Below are positions 41,139 to 52,938 of a stretch of 64,000 nucleotides of DNA, piece after piece. The first letter of the stretch is position 1. Each line of letters opens with the position of its first letter. The stretch lies in NCBI GenBank assembly GCA_036971475.1, contig JBAIZL010000005.1, forward strand, positions 239,905,323 through 239,969,322, in the 5' to 3' direction. The notes beneath the pieces are model-generated. The model ran no database searches. It worked only from the letters and a program-made list of their open reading frames with translations, and had not been told where the DNA came from. The position numbers and the translations under genes are program-made. Source of the stretch: Prosapia bicincta (taxonomy: Eukaryota > Arthropoda > Insecta > Hemiptera > Cercopidae).

Positions 41139-44100
41139 AAGGTATGGGCCCTCTGTTAGAGAATGAATTATACGACTAATTTCATGTTATTTTAAAATGG
41201 CAAATTATATATTTCGAAACTGAGTCGTATCTATATGCATAAGAAGAATAGAACATGATTATAATTAAGGTATGGGCCCTCTGTAAGAAAATGAATTATA
41301 CGGCTAATTTCATGTTATTTTAAAATGGCAAATTATACATTTCGAAACTGAGTCGTATCTATATGCATAAGAAGAATAGAACATGATTATAATTAAGTTA
41401 TAGGCCCTCTGTTAGAGAATGAATTATACGGCTAATTTCATGGTTTTTTAAAATGGCAAATTATATATTTCGAAACTGAGTCGTATCTATATGCATAAGA
41501 AGAATAGAACATGATTCTAATTAAGTTATAGGCCCTCTGTAAGAGAATGAATTATACGGCTAATTTCATGTTATTTTAAAATGGCAAATTATATATTTCG
41601 AAACTGAATCGTATCTATATGCATAAGAAGAATAGAACATGATTATAATTAAGGTATGGGCCCTCTGTAAGAAAATGAATTATACGGCTAATTTCATGTT
41701 ATTTTAAAATGGCAAATTATATATTTCGGAACAGAATCGTATCTATAAGCATAAGAAGAATAGAACATGATTATAATTAAGGTATGGGTCCTCTGTTAGA
41801 GAATGATCTATACGACTTATTTGATGTTTTTTTAAAATGGCAAATTATATATTTCGAAACTGAATCGTATCTATATGCATAAGAAGAATAGAACATGATT
41901 ATAATTAAGGTATGGGCCCTCTGTTAAAGAATGGATTATACGACTAATTTCATGTTATTTTAAAATGGCAAATTATATATTTCGAAACTGAATCGTATCT
42001 ATATGCATAAGAAGAATAGAACATGATTATAATTAAGGTATGGGCCCTCTGTTAGAGAATGAATTATACGACTAATTTCATGTTATTTTAAAATGGCAAA
42101 TTATATATTTCGGAACAGAATCGTATGTATATGCATAAGAAGAATAAAACATGATTATAATTAAGGTATGGGCCCTCTGTTAGAGAATGAATTATACGAC
42201 TAATTTCATGTTATTTTAAAATGGCTAATTATATATTTCGGAACAGAATCGTATCTATATGCATAAGAAGAATAGAACATGATTATAATTAAGGTATGGG
42301 CCCTCTGTTAGAGAATGAATTATACGACTAATTTCATGTTATTTTAAAATGGCAAATTATATATTTCGGAACAGAATCGTATCTATATGCATAAGAAGAA
42401 TATAACATGATTATAATTAAGTTATGGGTCCTCTGTTAGAGAATGATCTATACGACTTATTTGATGTTTTTTTTAAATGGCAAATTATATATTTCGAAAC
42501 TGAATCGTATCTATATGCATAAGAAGAATAGAATATGATTATAATTAAGGTATGGGCCCTCTGTTAGAGAATGAATTAAACGACTAATTTCATGTTATTT
42601 TAAAATGGCAAATTATATATTTCGAAACTGAATCGTATCTATATGCATAAGAAGAATAGAAGATGATTATAATTAAGGTATGGGTCCTCTGTTAGAGAAT
42701 GATCTATACGACTTATTTAAGGTTTTTTAAAAAGGCAAATTATATATTTCGAAACTGAATCGTATCTATATGCATAAGAAGAATAGAAGATGATTATAAT
42801 TAAGGTATGGGTCCTCTGTTAGAGAATGATCTATAGGACTCATTTAATGTTTTTTAAAATGGCAAATTATATATTGCGAAACTGAATCGTATCTATATGC
42901 ATAAGAAGAATAGAACATGATTATAATTAAGGTATGGTCCCTCTGTTAGAGAATGGATTATACGACTAATTTCATGTTATTTTAAAATGGCAAATTATAT
43001 ATTTCGAAACTGAATCGTATCTATATGCATAAGAAGAATATAACATGATTATAATTAAGGTATGGGCCCTCTGTTAGAGAATGAATTATACGACTAATAT
43101 CTTGTTATTTTAAAATGGCAAATTATATATTTCGAAACTGAGTCGTATCTATATGCATAAGAAGAATAGAACATGATTATAATTAAGGTATAGGCCCTCT
43201 GTTAGAGAATGAATTATACGACTAATTTCATGTTATTTTAAAATGGCAATTTATATATTTCGAAACGGAGTCGTATCTATATGCATAAGAAGAATAGAAC
43301 ATGATTATAATTAAGGTATGGGCCCTCTGTTAGAGAATGAATTATACGACTAATTTCATGTTATTTTAAAATAGCAAATTATATATTTCGAAACTGAATC
43401 GTATCTATATGCATAAGAAGAATAGAACATGATTATAATTAAGGTATGGGCCCTCTGTTAGAGAATGAATTATACTACTAACTTCATGTTATTTTAAAAT
43501 GACAAATTATATATTTCGAAACTGAATCGTATCTATATGCATAAGAAGAGTAGAACATGATTATAGTTAAGGTATGGGCCCTCTGTTAGAGAATGAGTTA
43601 TACGACTAATTTCTTTTTATTTTAAATTGGCAAATTATATATTTCGAAACTGAGTCGTATCTATATGCATAAGAAGAATAGAACATGATTATAATTAAGG
43701 TATGGGCCCTCTGTTAAAGAATGGATTATACGACTAATTTCATGTTATTTTAAAATGGCAAATTATATATTTCGAAACTGAGTCGTATCTATATGCATAA
43801 GAAGAATAGAACATGATTATAATTAAGTTATAGGCCCTCTGTTAGAGAATGAATTAAACGACTAATTTCATGTTATTTTAAAATGGCAAATTATATATTT
43901 CGAAACTGAGTCGTATCTATATGCATAAGAAGAGTAGAACATGATTATAGTTAAGGTATGGGCCCTCTGTTAGAGAATGAGTTATACGACTAATTTCTTT
44001 TTATTTTAAAATAGCAAATTATATATTTCGAAACTGAGTCGTATCTATATGCATAAGAAGAATAGAACATGATTATAATTAAGGTATGAGCCCTCTGTTA

Positions 44101-47100
44101 AAGAATGGATTATACGACTAATTTCATGTTATTTTAAAATGGCAAATTATATATTTCGAAACTGAGTCGTATCTATATGCATAAGAAGAATAGAACATGA
44201 TTATAATTAAGTTATAGGCCCTCTGTTAGAGAATGAATTAAACGACTAATTTCATGTTATTTTAAAATGGCAAATTATATATTTCGAAACTGAGTCGTAT
44301 CTATATGCATAAGAAGAGTAGAACATGATTATAGTTAAGGTATGGGCCCTCTGTTAGAGAATGAATTATACGGCTAATTTCATGTTATTTTAAAATGGCA
44401 AATTATATATTTCGAAACTGAGTCGTATCTATATGCATAAGAAGAATAGAACATGATTCTAATTAAGTTATAGGCCCTCTGTAAGAGAATGAATTATACG
44501 GCTAATTTCATGTTATTTTAAAATGGCAAATTATATATTTCGAAACTGAGTCGTATCTATATGCATAAGAAGAATAGAACATGATTATAGTTAAGGTATG
44601 GGCCCTCTGTTAGAGAATGAATTATACGACTAATTTCATGTTATTTTAAAATAGCAAATTATATATTTCGAAACTGAATCGTATCTATATGCATAAGAAG
44701 AATAGAACATGATTATAATTAAGGTATGGGCCCTCTGTTAGAGAATGAATTATACTACTAACTTCATGTTATTTTAAAATGACAAATTATATATTTCGAA
44801 ACTGAATCGTATCTATATGCATAAGAAGAATAGAACATGATTATAATTAAGGTATGGGCCCTCTGTTAGAGAATGAATTATACTACTAACTTCATGTTAT
44901 TTTAAAATGACAAATTATATATTTCGAAACTGAGTCGTATCTATATGCATAAGAAGAATAGAACATGATTATAATTAAGGTATGGGCCCTCTGTTAGAGA
45001 ATGAATTATACGACTAATTTCATGTTATTTTAAAATAGCAAATTATATATTTCGAAACTGAATCGTATCTATATGCATAAGAAGAATAGAACATGATTAT
45101 AATTAAGGTATGGGCCCTCTGTTAGAGAATGAATTATACTACTAACTTCATGTTATTTTAAAATGACAAATTATATATTTCGAAACTGAATCGTATCTAT
45201 ATGCATAAGAAGAGTAGAACATGATTATAGTTAAGGTATGGGCCCTCTGTTAGAGAATGAGTTATACGACTAATTTCTTTTTATTTTAAATTGGCAAATT
45301 ATATATTTCGAAACTGAATCGTATCTATATGCATAAGAAGAATAGAACATGATTATAATTAAGGTATGGGCCCTCTGTTAGAGAATGAATTATACTACTA
45401 ACTTCATGTTATTTTAAAATGACAAATTATATATTTCGAAACTGAATCGTATCTATATGCATAAGAAGAGTAGAACATGATTATAGTTAAGGTATGGGCC
45501 CTCTGTTAGAGAATGAGTTATACGACTAATTTCTTTTTATTTTAAATTGGCAAATTATATATTTCGAAATTGAGTCGTATCTATATGCATAAGAAGAATA
45601 GAACATGATTATAATTAAGGTATAGGCCCTCTGTTAGAGAATGAATTAAACGACTAATTTCATGTTATTTTAAAATGGCAAATTATATATTTCGAAACTG
45701 AGTCGTATCTATATGCATAAGAAGAGTAGAACATGATTATAGTTAAGGTATGGGCCCTCTGTTAGAGAATGAATTATACGGCTAATTTCATGTTATTTTA
45801 AAATGGCAAATTATATATTTCGAAACTGAGTCGTATCTATATGCATAAGAAGAATAGAACATGATTCTAATTAAGTTATAGGCCCTCTGTAAGAGAATGA
45901 ATTATACGGCTAATTTCATGTTATTTTAAAATGGCAAATTATATATTTCGAAACTGAGTCGTATCTATATGCATAAGAAGAATAGAACATGATTATAGTT
46001 AAGGTATGGGCCCTCTGTTAGAGAATGAATTATACGACTAATTTCATGTTATTTTAAAATAGCAAATTATATATTTCGAAACTGAATCGTATCTATATGC
46101 ATAAGAAGAATAGAACATGATTATAATTAAGGTATGGGCCCTCTGTTAGAGAATGAATTATACGACTAATTTCATGTTATTTTAAAATGGCAAATTATAT
46201 ATTTCGGAACAGAATCGTATGTATATGCATAAGAAGAATAAAACATGATTATAATTAAGGTATGGGCCCTCTGTTAGAGAATGAATTATACGACTAATTT
46301 CATGTTATTTTAAAATGGCTAATTATATATTTCGGAACAGAATCGTATCTATATGCATAAGAAGAATAGAACATGATTATAATTAAGGTATGGGCCCTCT
46401 GTTAGAGAATGAATTATACGACTAATTTCATGTTATTTTAAAATGGCAAATTATATATTTCGGAACAGAATCGTATCTATATGCATAAGAAGAATATAAC
46501 ATGATTATAATTAAGTTATGGGTCCTCTGTTAGAGAATGATCTATACGACTTATTTGATGTTTTTTTTAAATGGCAAATTATATATTTCGAAACTGAATC
46601 GTATCTATATGCATAAGAAGAATAGAATATGATTATAATTAAGGTATGGGCCCTCTGTTAGAGAATGATCTATACGACTTATTTGATGTTTTTTATAAAT
46701 GGCAAATTATATATTTCGAAACTGAATCGTATCTATATGCATAAGAAGAATAGAATATGATTATAATTAAGGTATGGGCCCTCTGTTAGAGAATGAATTA
46801 AACGACTAATTTCATGTTATTTTAAAATGGCAAATTATATATTTCGAAACTGAATCGTATCTATATGCATAAGAAGAATAGAAGATGATTATAATTAAGG
46901 TATGGGTCCTCTGTTAGAGAATGATCTATACGACTTATTTAAGGTTTTTTAAAAAGGCAAATTATATATTTCGAAACTGAATCGTATCTATATGCATAAG
47001 AAGAATAGAAGATGATTATAATTAAGGTATGGTCCCTCTGTTAGAGAATGGATTATACGACTAATTTCATGTTATTTTAAAATGGCAAATTATATATTTC

Positions 47101-50100
47101 GAAACTGAATCGTATCTATATGCATAAGAAGAATATAACATGATTATAATTAAGGTATGGGCCCTCTGTTAGAGAATGAATTATACGACTAATATCTTGT
47201 TATTTTAAAATGGCAAATTATATATTTCGAAACTGAGTCGTATCTATATGCATAAGAAGAATAGAACATGATTATAATTAAGGTATAGGCCCTCTGTTAG
47301 AGAATGAATTATACGACTAATTTCATGTTATTTTAAAATGGCAATTTATATATTTCGAAACGGAGTCGTATCTATATGCATAAGAAGAATAGAACATGAT
47401 TATAATTAAGGTATGGGCCCTCTGTTAGAGAATGAATTATACGACTAATTTCATGTTATTTTAAAATAGCAAATTATATATTTCGAAACTGAATCGTATC
47501 TATATGCATAAGAAGAATAGAACATGATTATAATTAAGGTATGGGCCCTCTGTTAGAGAATGAATTATACTACTAACTTCATGTTATTTTAAAATGACAA
47601 ATTATATATTTCGAAACTGAATCGTATCTATATGCATAAGAAGAGTAGAACATGATTATAGTTAAGGTATGGGCCCTCTGTTAGAGAATGAGTTATACGA
47701 CTAATTTCTTTTTATTTTAAATTGGCAAATTATATATTTCGAAACTGAGTCGTATCTATATGCATAAGAAGAATAGAACATGATTATAATTAAGGTATGG
47801 GCCCTCTGTTAAAGAATGGATTATACGACTAATTTCATGTTATTTTAAAATGGCAAATTATATATTTCGAAACTGAGTCGTATCTATATGCATAAGAAGA
47901 ATAGAACATGATTATAATTAAGTTATAGGCCCTCTGTTAGAGAATGAATTAAACGACTAATTTCATGTTATTTTAAAATGGCAAATTATATATTTCGAAA
48001 CTGAGTCGTATCTATATGCATAAGAAGAGTAGAACATGATTATAGTTAAGGTATGGGCCCTCTGTTAGAGAATGAGTTATACGACTAATTTCTTTTTATT
48101 TTAAAATAGCAAATTATATATTTCGAAACTGAGTCGTATCTATATGCATAAGAAGAATAGAACATGATTATAATTAAGGTATGAGCCCTCTGTTAAAGAA
48201 TGGATTATACGACTAATTTCATGTTATTTTAAAATGGCAAATTATATATTTCGAAACTGAGTCGTATCTATATGCATAAGAAGAATAGAACATGATTATA
48301 ATTAAGTTATAGGCCCTCTGTTAGAGAATGAATTAAACGACTAATTTCATGTTATTTTAAAATGGCAAATTATATATTTCGAAACTGAGTCGTATCTATA
48401 TGCATAAGAAGAGTAGAACATGATTATAGTTAAGGTATGGGCCCTCTGTTAGAGAATGAATTATACGGCTAATTTCATGTTATTTTAAAATGGCAAATTA
48501 TATATTTCGAAACTGAGTCGTATCTATATGCATAAGAAGAATAGAACATGATTCTAATTAAGTTATAGGCCCTCTGTAAGAGAATGAATTATACGGCTAA
48601 TTTCATGTTATTTTAAAATGGCAAATTATATATTTCGAAACTGAGTCGTATCTATATGCATAAGAAGAATAGAACATGATTATAGTTAAGGTATGGGCCC
48701 TCTGTTAGAGAATGAATTATACGACTAATTTCATGTTATTTTAAAATAGCAAATTATATATTTCGAAACTGAATCGTATCTATATGCATAAGAAGAATAG
48801 AACATGATTATAATTAAGGTATGGGCCCTCTGTTAGAGAATGAATTATACTACTAACTTCATGTTATTTTAAAATGACAAATTATATATTTCGAAACTGA
48901 ATCGTATCTATATGCATAAGAAGAATAGAACATGATTATAATTAAGGTATGGGCCCTCTGTTAGAGAATGAATTATACTACTAACTTCATGTTATTTTAA
49001 AATGACAAATTATATATTTCGAAACTGAGTCGTATCTATATGCATAAGAAGAATAGAACATGATTATAATTAAGGTATGGGCCCTCTGTTAGAGAATGAA
49101 TTATACGACTAATTTCATGTTATTTTAAAATAGCAAATTATATATTTCGAAACTGAATCGTATCTATATGCATAAGAAGAATAGAACATGATTATAATTA
49201 AGGTATGGGCCCTCTGTTAGAGAATGAATTATACTACTAACTTCATGTTATTTTAAAATGACAAATTATATATTTCGAAACTGAATCGTATCTATATGCA
49301 TAAGAAGAGTAGAACATGATTATAGTTAAGGTATGGGCCCTCTGTTAGAGAATGAGTTATACGACTAATTTCTTTTTATTTTAAATTGGCAAATTATATA
49401 TTTCGAAACTGAATCGTATCTATATGCATAAGAAGAATAGAACATGATTATAATTAAGGTATGGGCCCTCTGTTAGAGAATGAATTATACTACTAACTTC
49501 ATGTTATTTTAAAATGACAAATTATATATTTCGAAACTGAATCGTATCTATATGCATAAGAAGAGTAGAACATGATTATAGTTAAGGTATGGGCCCTCTG
49601 TTAGAGAATGAGTTATACGACTAATTTCTTTTTATTTTAAATTGGCAAATTATATATTTCGAAATTGAGTCGTATCTATATGCATAAGAAGAATAGAACA
49701 TGATTATAATTAAGGTATAGGCCCTCTGTTAGAGAATGAATTAAACGACTAATTTCATGTTATTTTAAAATGGCAAATTATATATTTCGAAACTGAGTCG
49801 TATCTATATGCATAAGAAGAGTAGAACATGATTATAGTTAAGGTATGGGCCCTCTGTTAGAGAATGAATTATACGGCTAATTTCATGTTATTTTAAAATG
49901 GCAAATTATATATTTCGAAACTGAGTCGTATCTATATGCATAAGAAGAATAGAACATGATTCTAATTAAGTTATAGGCCCTCTGTAAGAGAATGAATTAT
50001 ACGGCTAATTTCATGTTATTTTAAAATGGCAAATTATATATTTCGAAACTGAGTCGTATCTATATGCATAAGAAGAATAGAACATGATTATAGTTAAGGT

Positions 50101-50640
50101 ATGGGCCCTCTGTTAGAGAATGAATTATACGACTAATTTCATGTTATTTTAAAATAGCAAATTATATATTTCGAAACTGAATCGTATCTATATGCATAAG
50201 AAGAATAGAACATGATTATAATTAAGGTATGGGCCCTCTGTTAGAGAATGATTTATACTACTAACTTCATGTTATTTTAAAATGACAAATTATATATTTC
50301 GAAACTGAATCGTATCTATATGCATAAGAAGAATAGAACATGATTATAATTAAGGTATGGGCCCTCTGTTAGAGAATGAATTATACTACTAACTTCATGT
50401 TATTTTAAAATGACAAATTATATATTTCGAAACTGAGTCGTATCTATATGCATAAGAAGAATAGAACATGATTATAATTAAGGTATGGGCCCTCTGTTAG
50501 AGAATGAATTATACTACTAACTTCATGTTATTTTAAAATGGCAAATTATATATTTCGAAACTGAGTCGTATCTATATGCATAAGAAGAATAGAACATGAT
50601 TATAATTAAGGTATGGGCCCTCTGTTAGAGAATGATCTGT
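41126..50640. repeat. SatB: 128-bp satellite array
   Basis: Head-to-tail array anchored on CATGATTATAATTAAGG at 41,126, 41,254, 41,382 and 41,510, so the period is 128 bp; about 74 monomers. A representative monomer has about 36 G/C in 128 bases (28%), with one GC cluster, TATGGGCCCTCTG, holding the palindrome GGGCCC. Other constant parts are ATATTTCGAAACTGA (palindrome TTTCGAAA) and TATATGCATAAGAAGAATAG. Variants include GGAACAGAATCG, GGGTCCTCTG with GATCTATACGAC, ATAGTTAAGG and TACTACTAACTTC. There is no coding potential. I do not recognise the family and see no convincing similarity to SatA outside the junction. Confidence 0.98.
42022..50212. repeat. SatB 32-monomer (4.1-kb) tandem duplication
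   Basis: Two near-identical blocks of about 4,095 bp (32 x 128) lie at about 42,022-46,116 and 46,117-50,212. TCGTATGTAT is at 42,121 and 46,215; AAGGTATGAGCCC is at 44,081 and 48,176. Inside, a monomer of the first block (near 42.79-42.91 kb, with CTATAGGACTC) is missing from the second. The second block has an extra monomer (near 46.63-46.75 kb, with TTTTTTATAAATGG) absent from the first, so total length is kept. Smaller three-monomer repeats (about 384 bp) are nested inside, for example around 43.56-44.33 kb. Confidence 0.85.
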
Positions 50641-51063
50641 ACGATTAAAATACGAGTAAAATATCAACTTGCCAAAAATGTTACTTAGACAAAACATGCA
50701 CTAAGCATGTCTAGATTCATCTCTGAAAAGCACTGTACATATAGGTTGCAGTGATTTAAAATATAGGTGATCTAAGCTAAGCACAAAGTTAACATAAGCG
50801 ACATATAATCTTCCTAAAAGAATAATTCTAAAAAATATTTATATTTGATTATAGAAAATATAATACTGTCGTCTTGTGTGACAATCTAAATTGAAGAGAA
50901 AGACCATTTAAACTTTCTAGGTCATCGTTATAAACTAAACTTAAAATATTTTGTAAACACATGTCTTGTGGTATATAACAAAATAAAATTGGTTTTACTT
51001 AGCTTTAAATATTATCCCATAGTTTAGACAAACATTTTTTTTCTAATGAAATACTAAATTAGA
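50641..51063. other. AT-rich single-copy flank of SatB
   Basis: The last SatB monomer breaks off after GAGAATGATCTGTACGATT and continues as non-repetitive AT-rich sequence. I see no gene, RNA or element in this stretch. Confidence 0.6.
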
Positions 51064-51069
51064 ACTTAC

Positions 51070-51122
51070 CTGTGGGACAGTCGTAGCACTAATGAAAACT
51101 ATTAGCAAAACAGTACCTTCAA
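51070..51122 (-). pseudogene. possible decayed signal-peptide exon
   Basis: On the minus strand a perfect consensus splice donor, CAG|GTAAGT, lies with GT at 51,069-51,068. The bases before it read, in one open frame, GTVLLIVFISATTVPQ, a hydrophobic stretch like a secretory signal peptide ending exactly at the donor. There is no ATG in that frame. Seven codons farther upstream the DNA reads TTGAAGGTACTGTTTT, which would give the Met-Lys-Val-Leu-Phe start typical of signal peptides if the TTG had been ATG and one base were restored. This looks like a first coding exon broken by a start-codon change and a one-base loss. Its gene would run leftwards into the satellite. Same strand as the GH1 exon at the right edge, but no shared sequence links them. 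Chance resemblance is quite possible. Confidence 0.2.
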
Positions 51123-51700
51123 GGCAATAGTTAAGTATTTAAAACTTTCCCTCAGCCTTCAACGCCTGTACTTCCCATAAACTCAAATTGTAGACAGATT
51201 TCTATTGTTAGCAAAGGTTATGATCAAAACACACGCAAGCACTTTCGAGTTTAACATTAAATTTTGTTCCTAATCCGGACGCTCCTAGACACAGTAAACA
51301 AATCACCTTATTGTGTTAACTGATGCATTAGACCAATAACATAAAATAAGCACTATTTTGAAACCTTTTAAAAATTAGTCAACTATTTACATTATATAAC
51401 AAACAATTATGCATTACTTTAACCAGGTTATTTTTTATGACACTTAATAAAGTTACTGATTTCAGGTTAGCTGCAAGCATAGAGATAGAAGACAGTTGTG
51501 TAATTTAGCCATATACTCGATGTAATTAATTGTATCAATAAGATGCACTAAAATCAGAATTCACGATGCTTCCTCATGAACACTGCCCCAAGCTTTTTAC
51601 TAAATGGGACTGAAAACTCATTTAACACTATCCTATCTTTTCATATTTTAATTTTTAGTATAAAGGCAGGACTACGTAAATAACCGAGCACGATCAACAT
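51123..51700. other. AT-rich non-coding stretch
   Basis: No open frame with recognisable content, no RNA gene and no repeat family seen. It leads into the GC-richer minisatellite region. Confidence 0.5.
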
Positions 51701-51708
51701 TTGCCATC

Positions 51709-51721
51709 CACGGTTCGAATA
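51709..51721. other. B-box-like motif, first of three
   Basis: GGTTCGAATAAGGG resembles the pol III B box. Similar GGTTTCGAATACTG (about 52,178-52,192) and GGGTTCGAATACGACTC (about 52,371-52,387) lie on the other side of the minisatellite. Read together they suggest scattered pieces of a tRNA-derived repeat. Confidence 0.3.
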
Positions 51722-51771
51722 AGGGTAGGGTGAGAAATGGGTAGCAAGTCCGTATCGGGTTGAGTCAATGA

Positions 51772-52147
51772 CAAGACCAGGGAGGTATCGGATTGAGTAC
51801 GGATAATGACAAGACCTGCTCTGAGGCGTTTAGATAAGGGAGGTACAGAATTAAGGCAGTGGCAAGACCTGAGGCGTTTGGATACGAGAGGTACAGACAG
51901 TGGCAAGACCTGAGGCATTTGTATAAGAGAGGTACAGGAAGTGACAAGACCTGAGGCGTTTGGATAAGAGAGGTACAGGATTGAGTCAGTGACAAGACCT
52001 GATGGGTTTGGATACGAGAGGTATCGGCAGTGACAAGACCTGAGGCGTTTGGATACGAGAGGTACAGACAGTGGCAAGACCTGAGGCATTTGGATAAGAG
52101 AGGTACAGGAAGTGACAAGACCTGAGGCGTTTGGATAACAGAGGTAC
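51772..52147. repeat. 41-bp minisatellite
   Basis: CAAGACCTGAGGCGTTTGGA and variants repeat. The CAAGACC anchor is at 51,863, 51,904, 51,945, 51,993, 52,034, 52,075 and 52,116, giving spacings of 41, 41, 48, 41, 41 and 41 bp. The 48-bp unit carries an extra TTGAGTC. Earlier units (from about 51,772) are longer and less regular. An alternation of units with TACGAGAGG and TAAGAGAGG suggests a two-unit (82-bp) order. Open frames across this stretch on the minus strand simply translate the repeat and are not genes. Confidence 0.92.
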
Positions 52148-52323
52148 CCAATACTAGCAGATTTTTTAAAGAAAGGGTTTCGAATACTGCTCAAGACGTC
52201 ATCGGGTAAATTAATATAGGAAAGGGTTACACAACACGATACGTAGGCTTTTTCATTGGTGGGATGGACATCGGCTGAGATCAATGTCCTGTCTATTCCA
52301 TACACTGTACAAACGCGACGTGA

Positions 52324-52390
52324 TTTGGTCACGAGAGGTTAGCGTCGTTGGTTCTGAACACAAACATACAGGGTTCGAATACGACTCAGG
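52324..52390 (+). other. tRNA-like A/B-box remnant (SINE-like)
   Basis: GGTCACGAGAGGTTAGCG (about 52,327-52,344) resembles the D-arm/A-box of Ser/Leu-type tRNAs, and GGTTCGAAT (52,372-52,380) matches the B box, about 45 bp apart. A cloverleaf does not fold: the bases around the T-loop do not pair. It is better read as a decayed tRNA-derived element than a tRNA gene. Confidence 0.3.
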
Positions 52391-52426
52391 TAAAACGATT
52401 TTTTTCAGAAACGACGGCACCAGTGT

Positions 52427-52497
52427 TGAAGGGGTTAAGGGAAAGGGTTAAGTGGAAGGGTTGAAAGAGTTAAATGAAAGGATTGAAAGGGTTAATG
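52427..52497 (+). repeat. degenerate GGGTTAA/GAAAGGGTT repeat
   Basis: A G/A/T-only stretch with repeated GGGTTAAG, GGAAGGGTTG, GAAAGAGTTAAATG and GAAAGGGTTAATG blocks, roughly 12-14 bp apart. It is irregular and short, so it is low-complexity sequence rather than telomeric repeat. Confidence 0.5.
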
Positions 52498-52565
52498 ACG
52501 TAAGACCTGAAGGTTGGGTTTTCCCACGACTCAAGTGACCCATCTCAACAATCGCAATCTCTACT

Positions 52566-52598
52566 TGTGTGTGTGTGTGCGTGTGTGTGTGTGTGTGC

Positions 52599-52632
<34 letters not shown>

Positions 52633-52638
52633 GTGTGT

Positions 52639-52706
<68 letters not shown>

Positions 52707-52738
52707 TATATAAATAAAAAAAAAATTAAAAAAAAAAA

Positions 52739-52792
<54 letters not shown>

Positions 52793-52851
52793 GTTTGTGT
52801 ATTATATATATATATATATATATATATCTGTGTCTGTGAATGTGTATGTAT

Positions 52852-52936
<85 letters not shown>
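52566..52936. repeat. compound (GT)n/(AT)n microsatellite
   Basis: Interrupted (GT)n with GC and AT breaks (52,566-52,704), an A-rich stretch (52,705-52,738), (AT)n (about 52,739-52,760), imperfect (GT)n (52,761-52,800), (AT)n (about 52,803-52,827) and a long (GT)n to 52,935. The Val-Cys and Thr-His frames over it are artefacts. Confidence 0.97.

Positions 52937-52938
<2 letters not shown>

Noticed and set aside
1..50640. CRISPR-like regular repeats
   Set aside because: There are no unique spacers: the whole 117-bp or 128-bp unit repeats. The surroundings are animal DNA.
1..50640. CENP-B box in the satellites
   Set aside because: The TTCG-n4-A-n2-CGGG core is not found in either monomer. 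ATCCGAAACTAGC only vaguely resembles part of it.
51694..52332. Minus-strand frames with repeated Ser-Tyr-Pro-Asn-Ala-Ser-Gly-Leu-Val-Thr units
   Set aside because: They translate the 41-bp minisatellite. The unit length is not a multiple of 3, several frames are open at once, and there is no homology or gene context.
52324..52390. Functional tRNA gene
   Set aside because: A- and B-box-like words are present, but the T stem does not pair and no full cloverleaf forms.
52427..52497. Interstitial telomere repeat
   Set aside because: GGGTTAA words are irregular and mixed with GAAAGGGTTG. The insect TTAGG repeat is absent.
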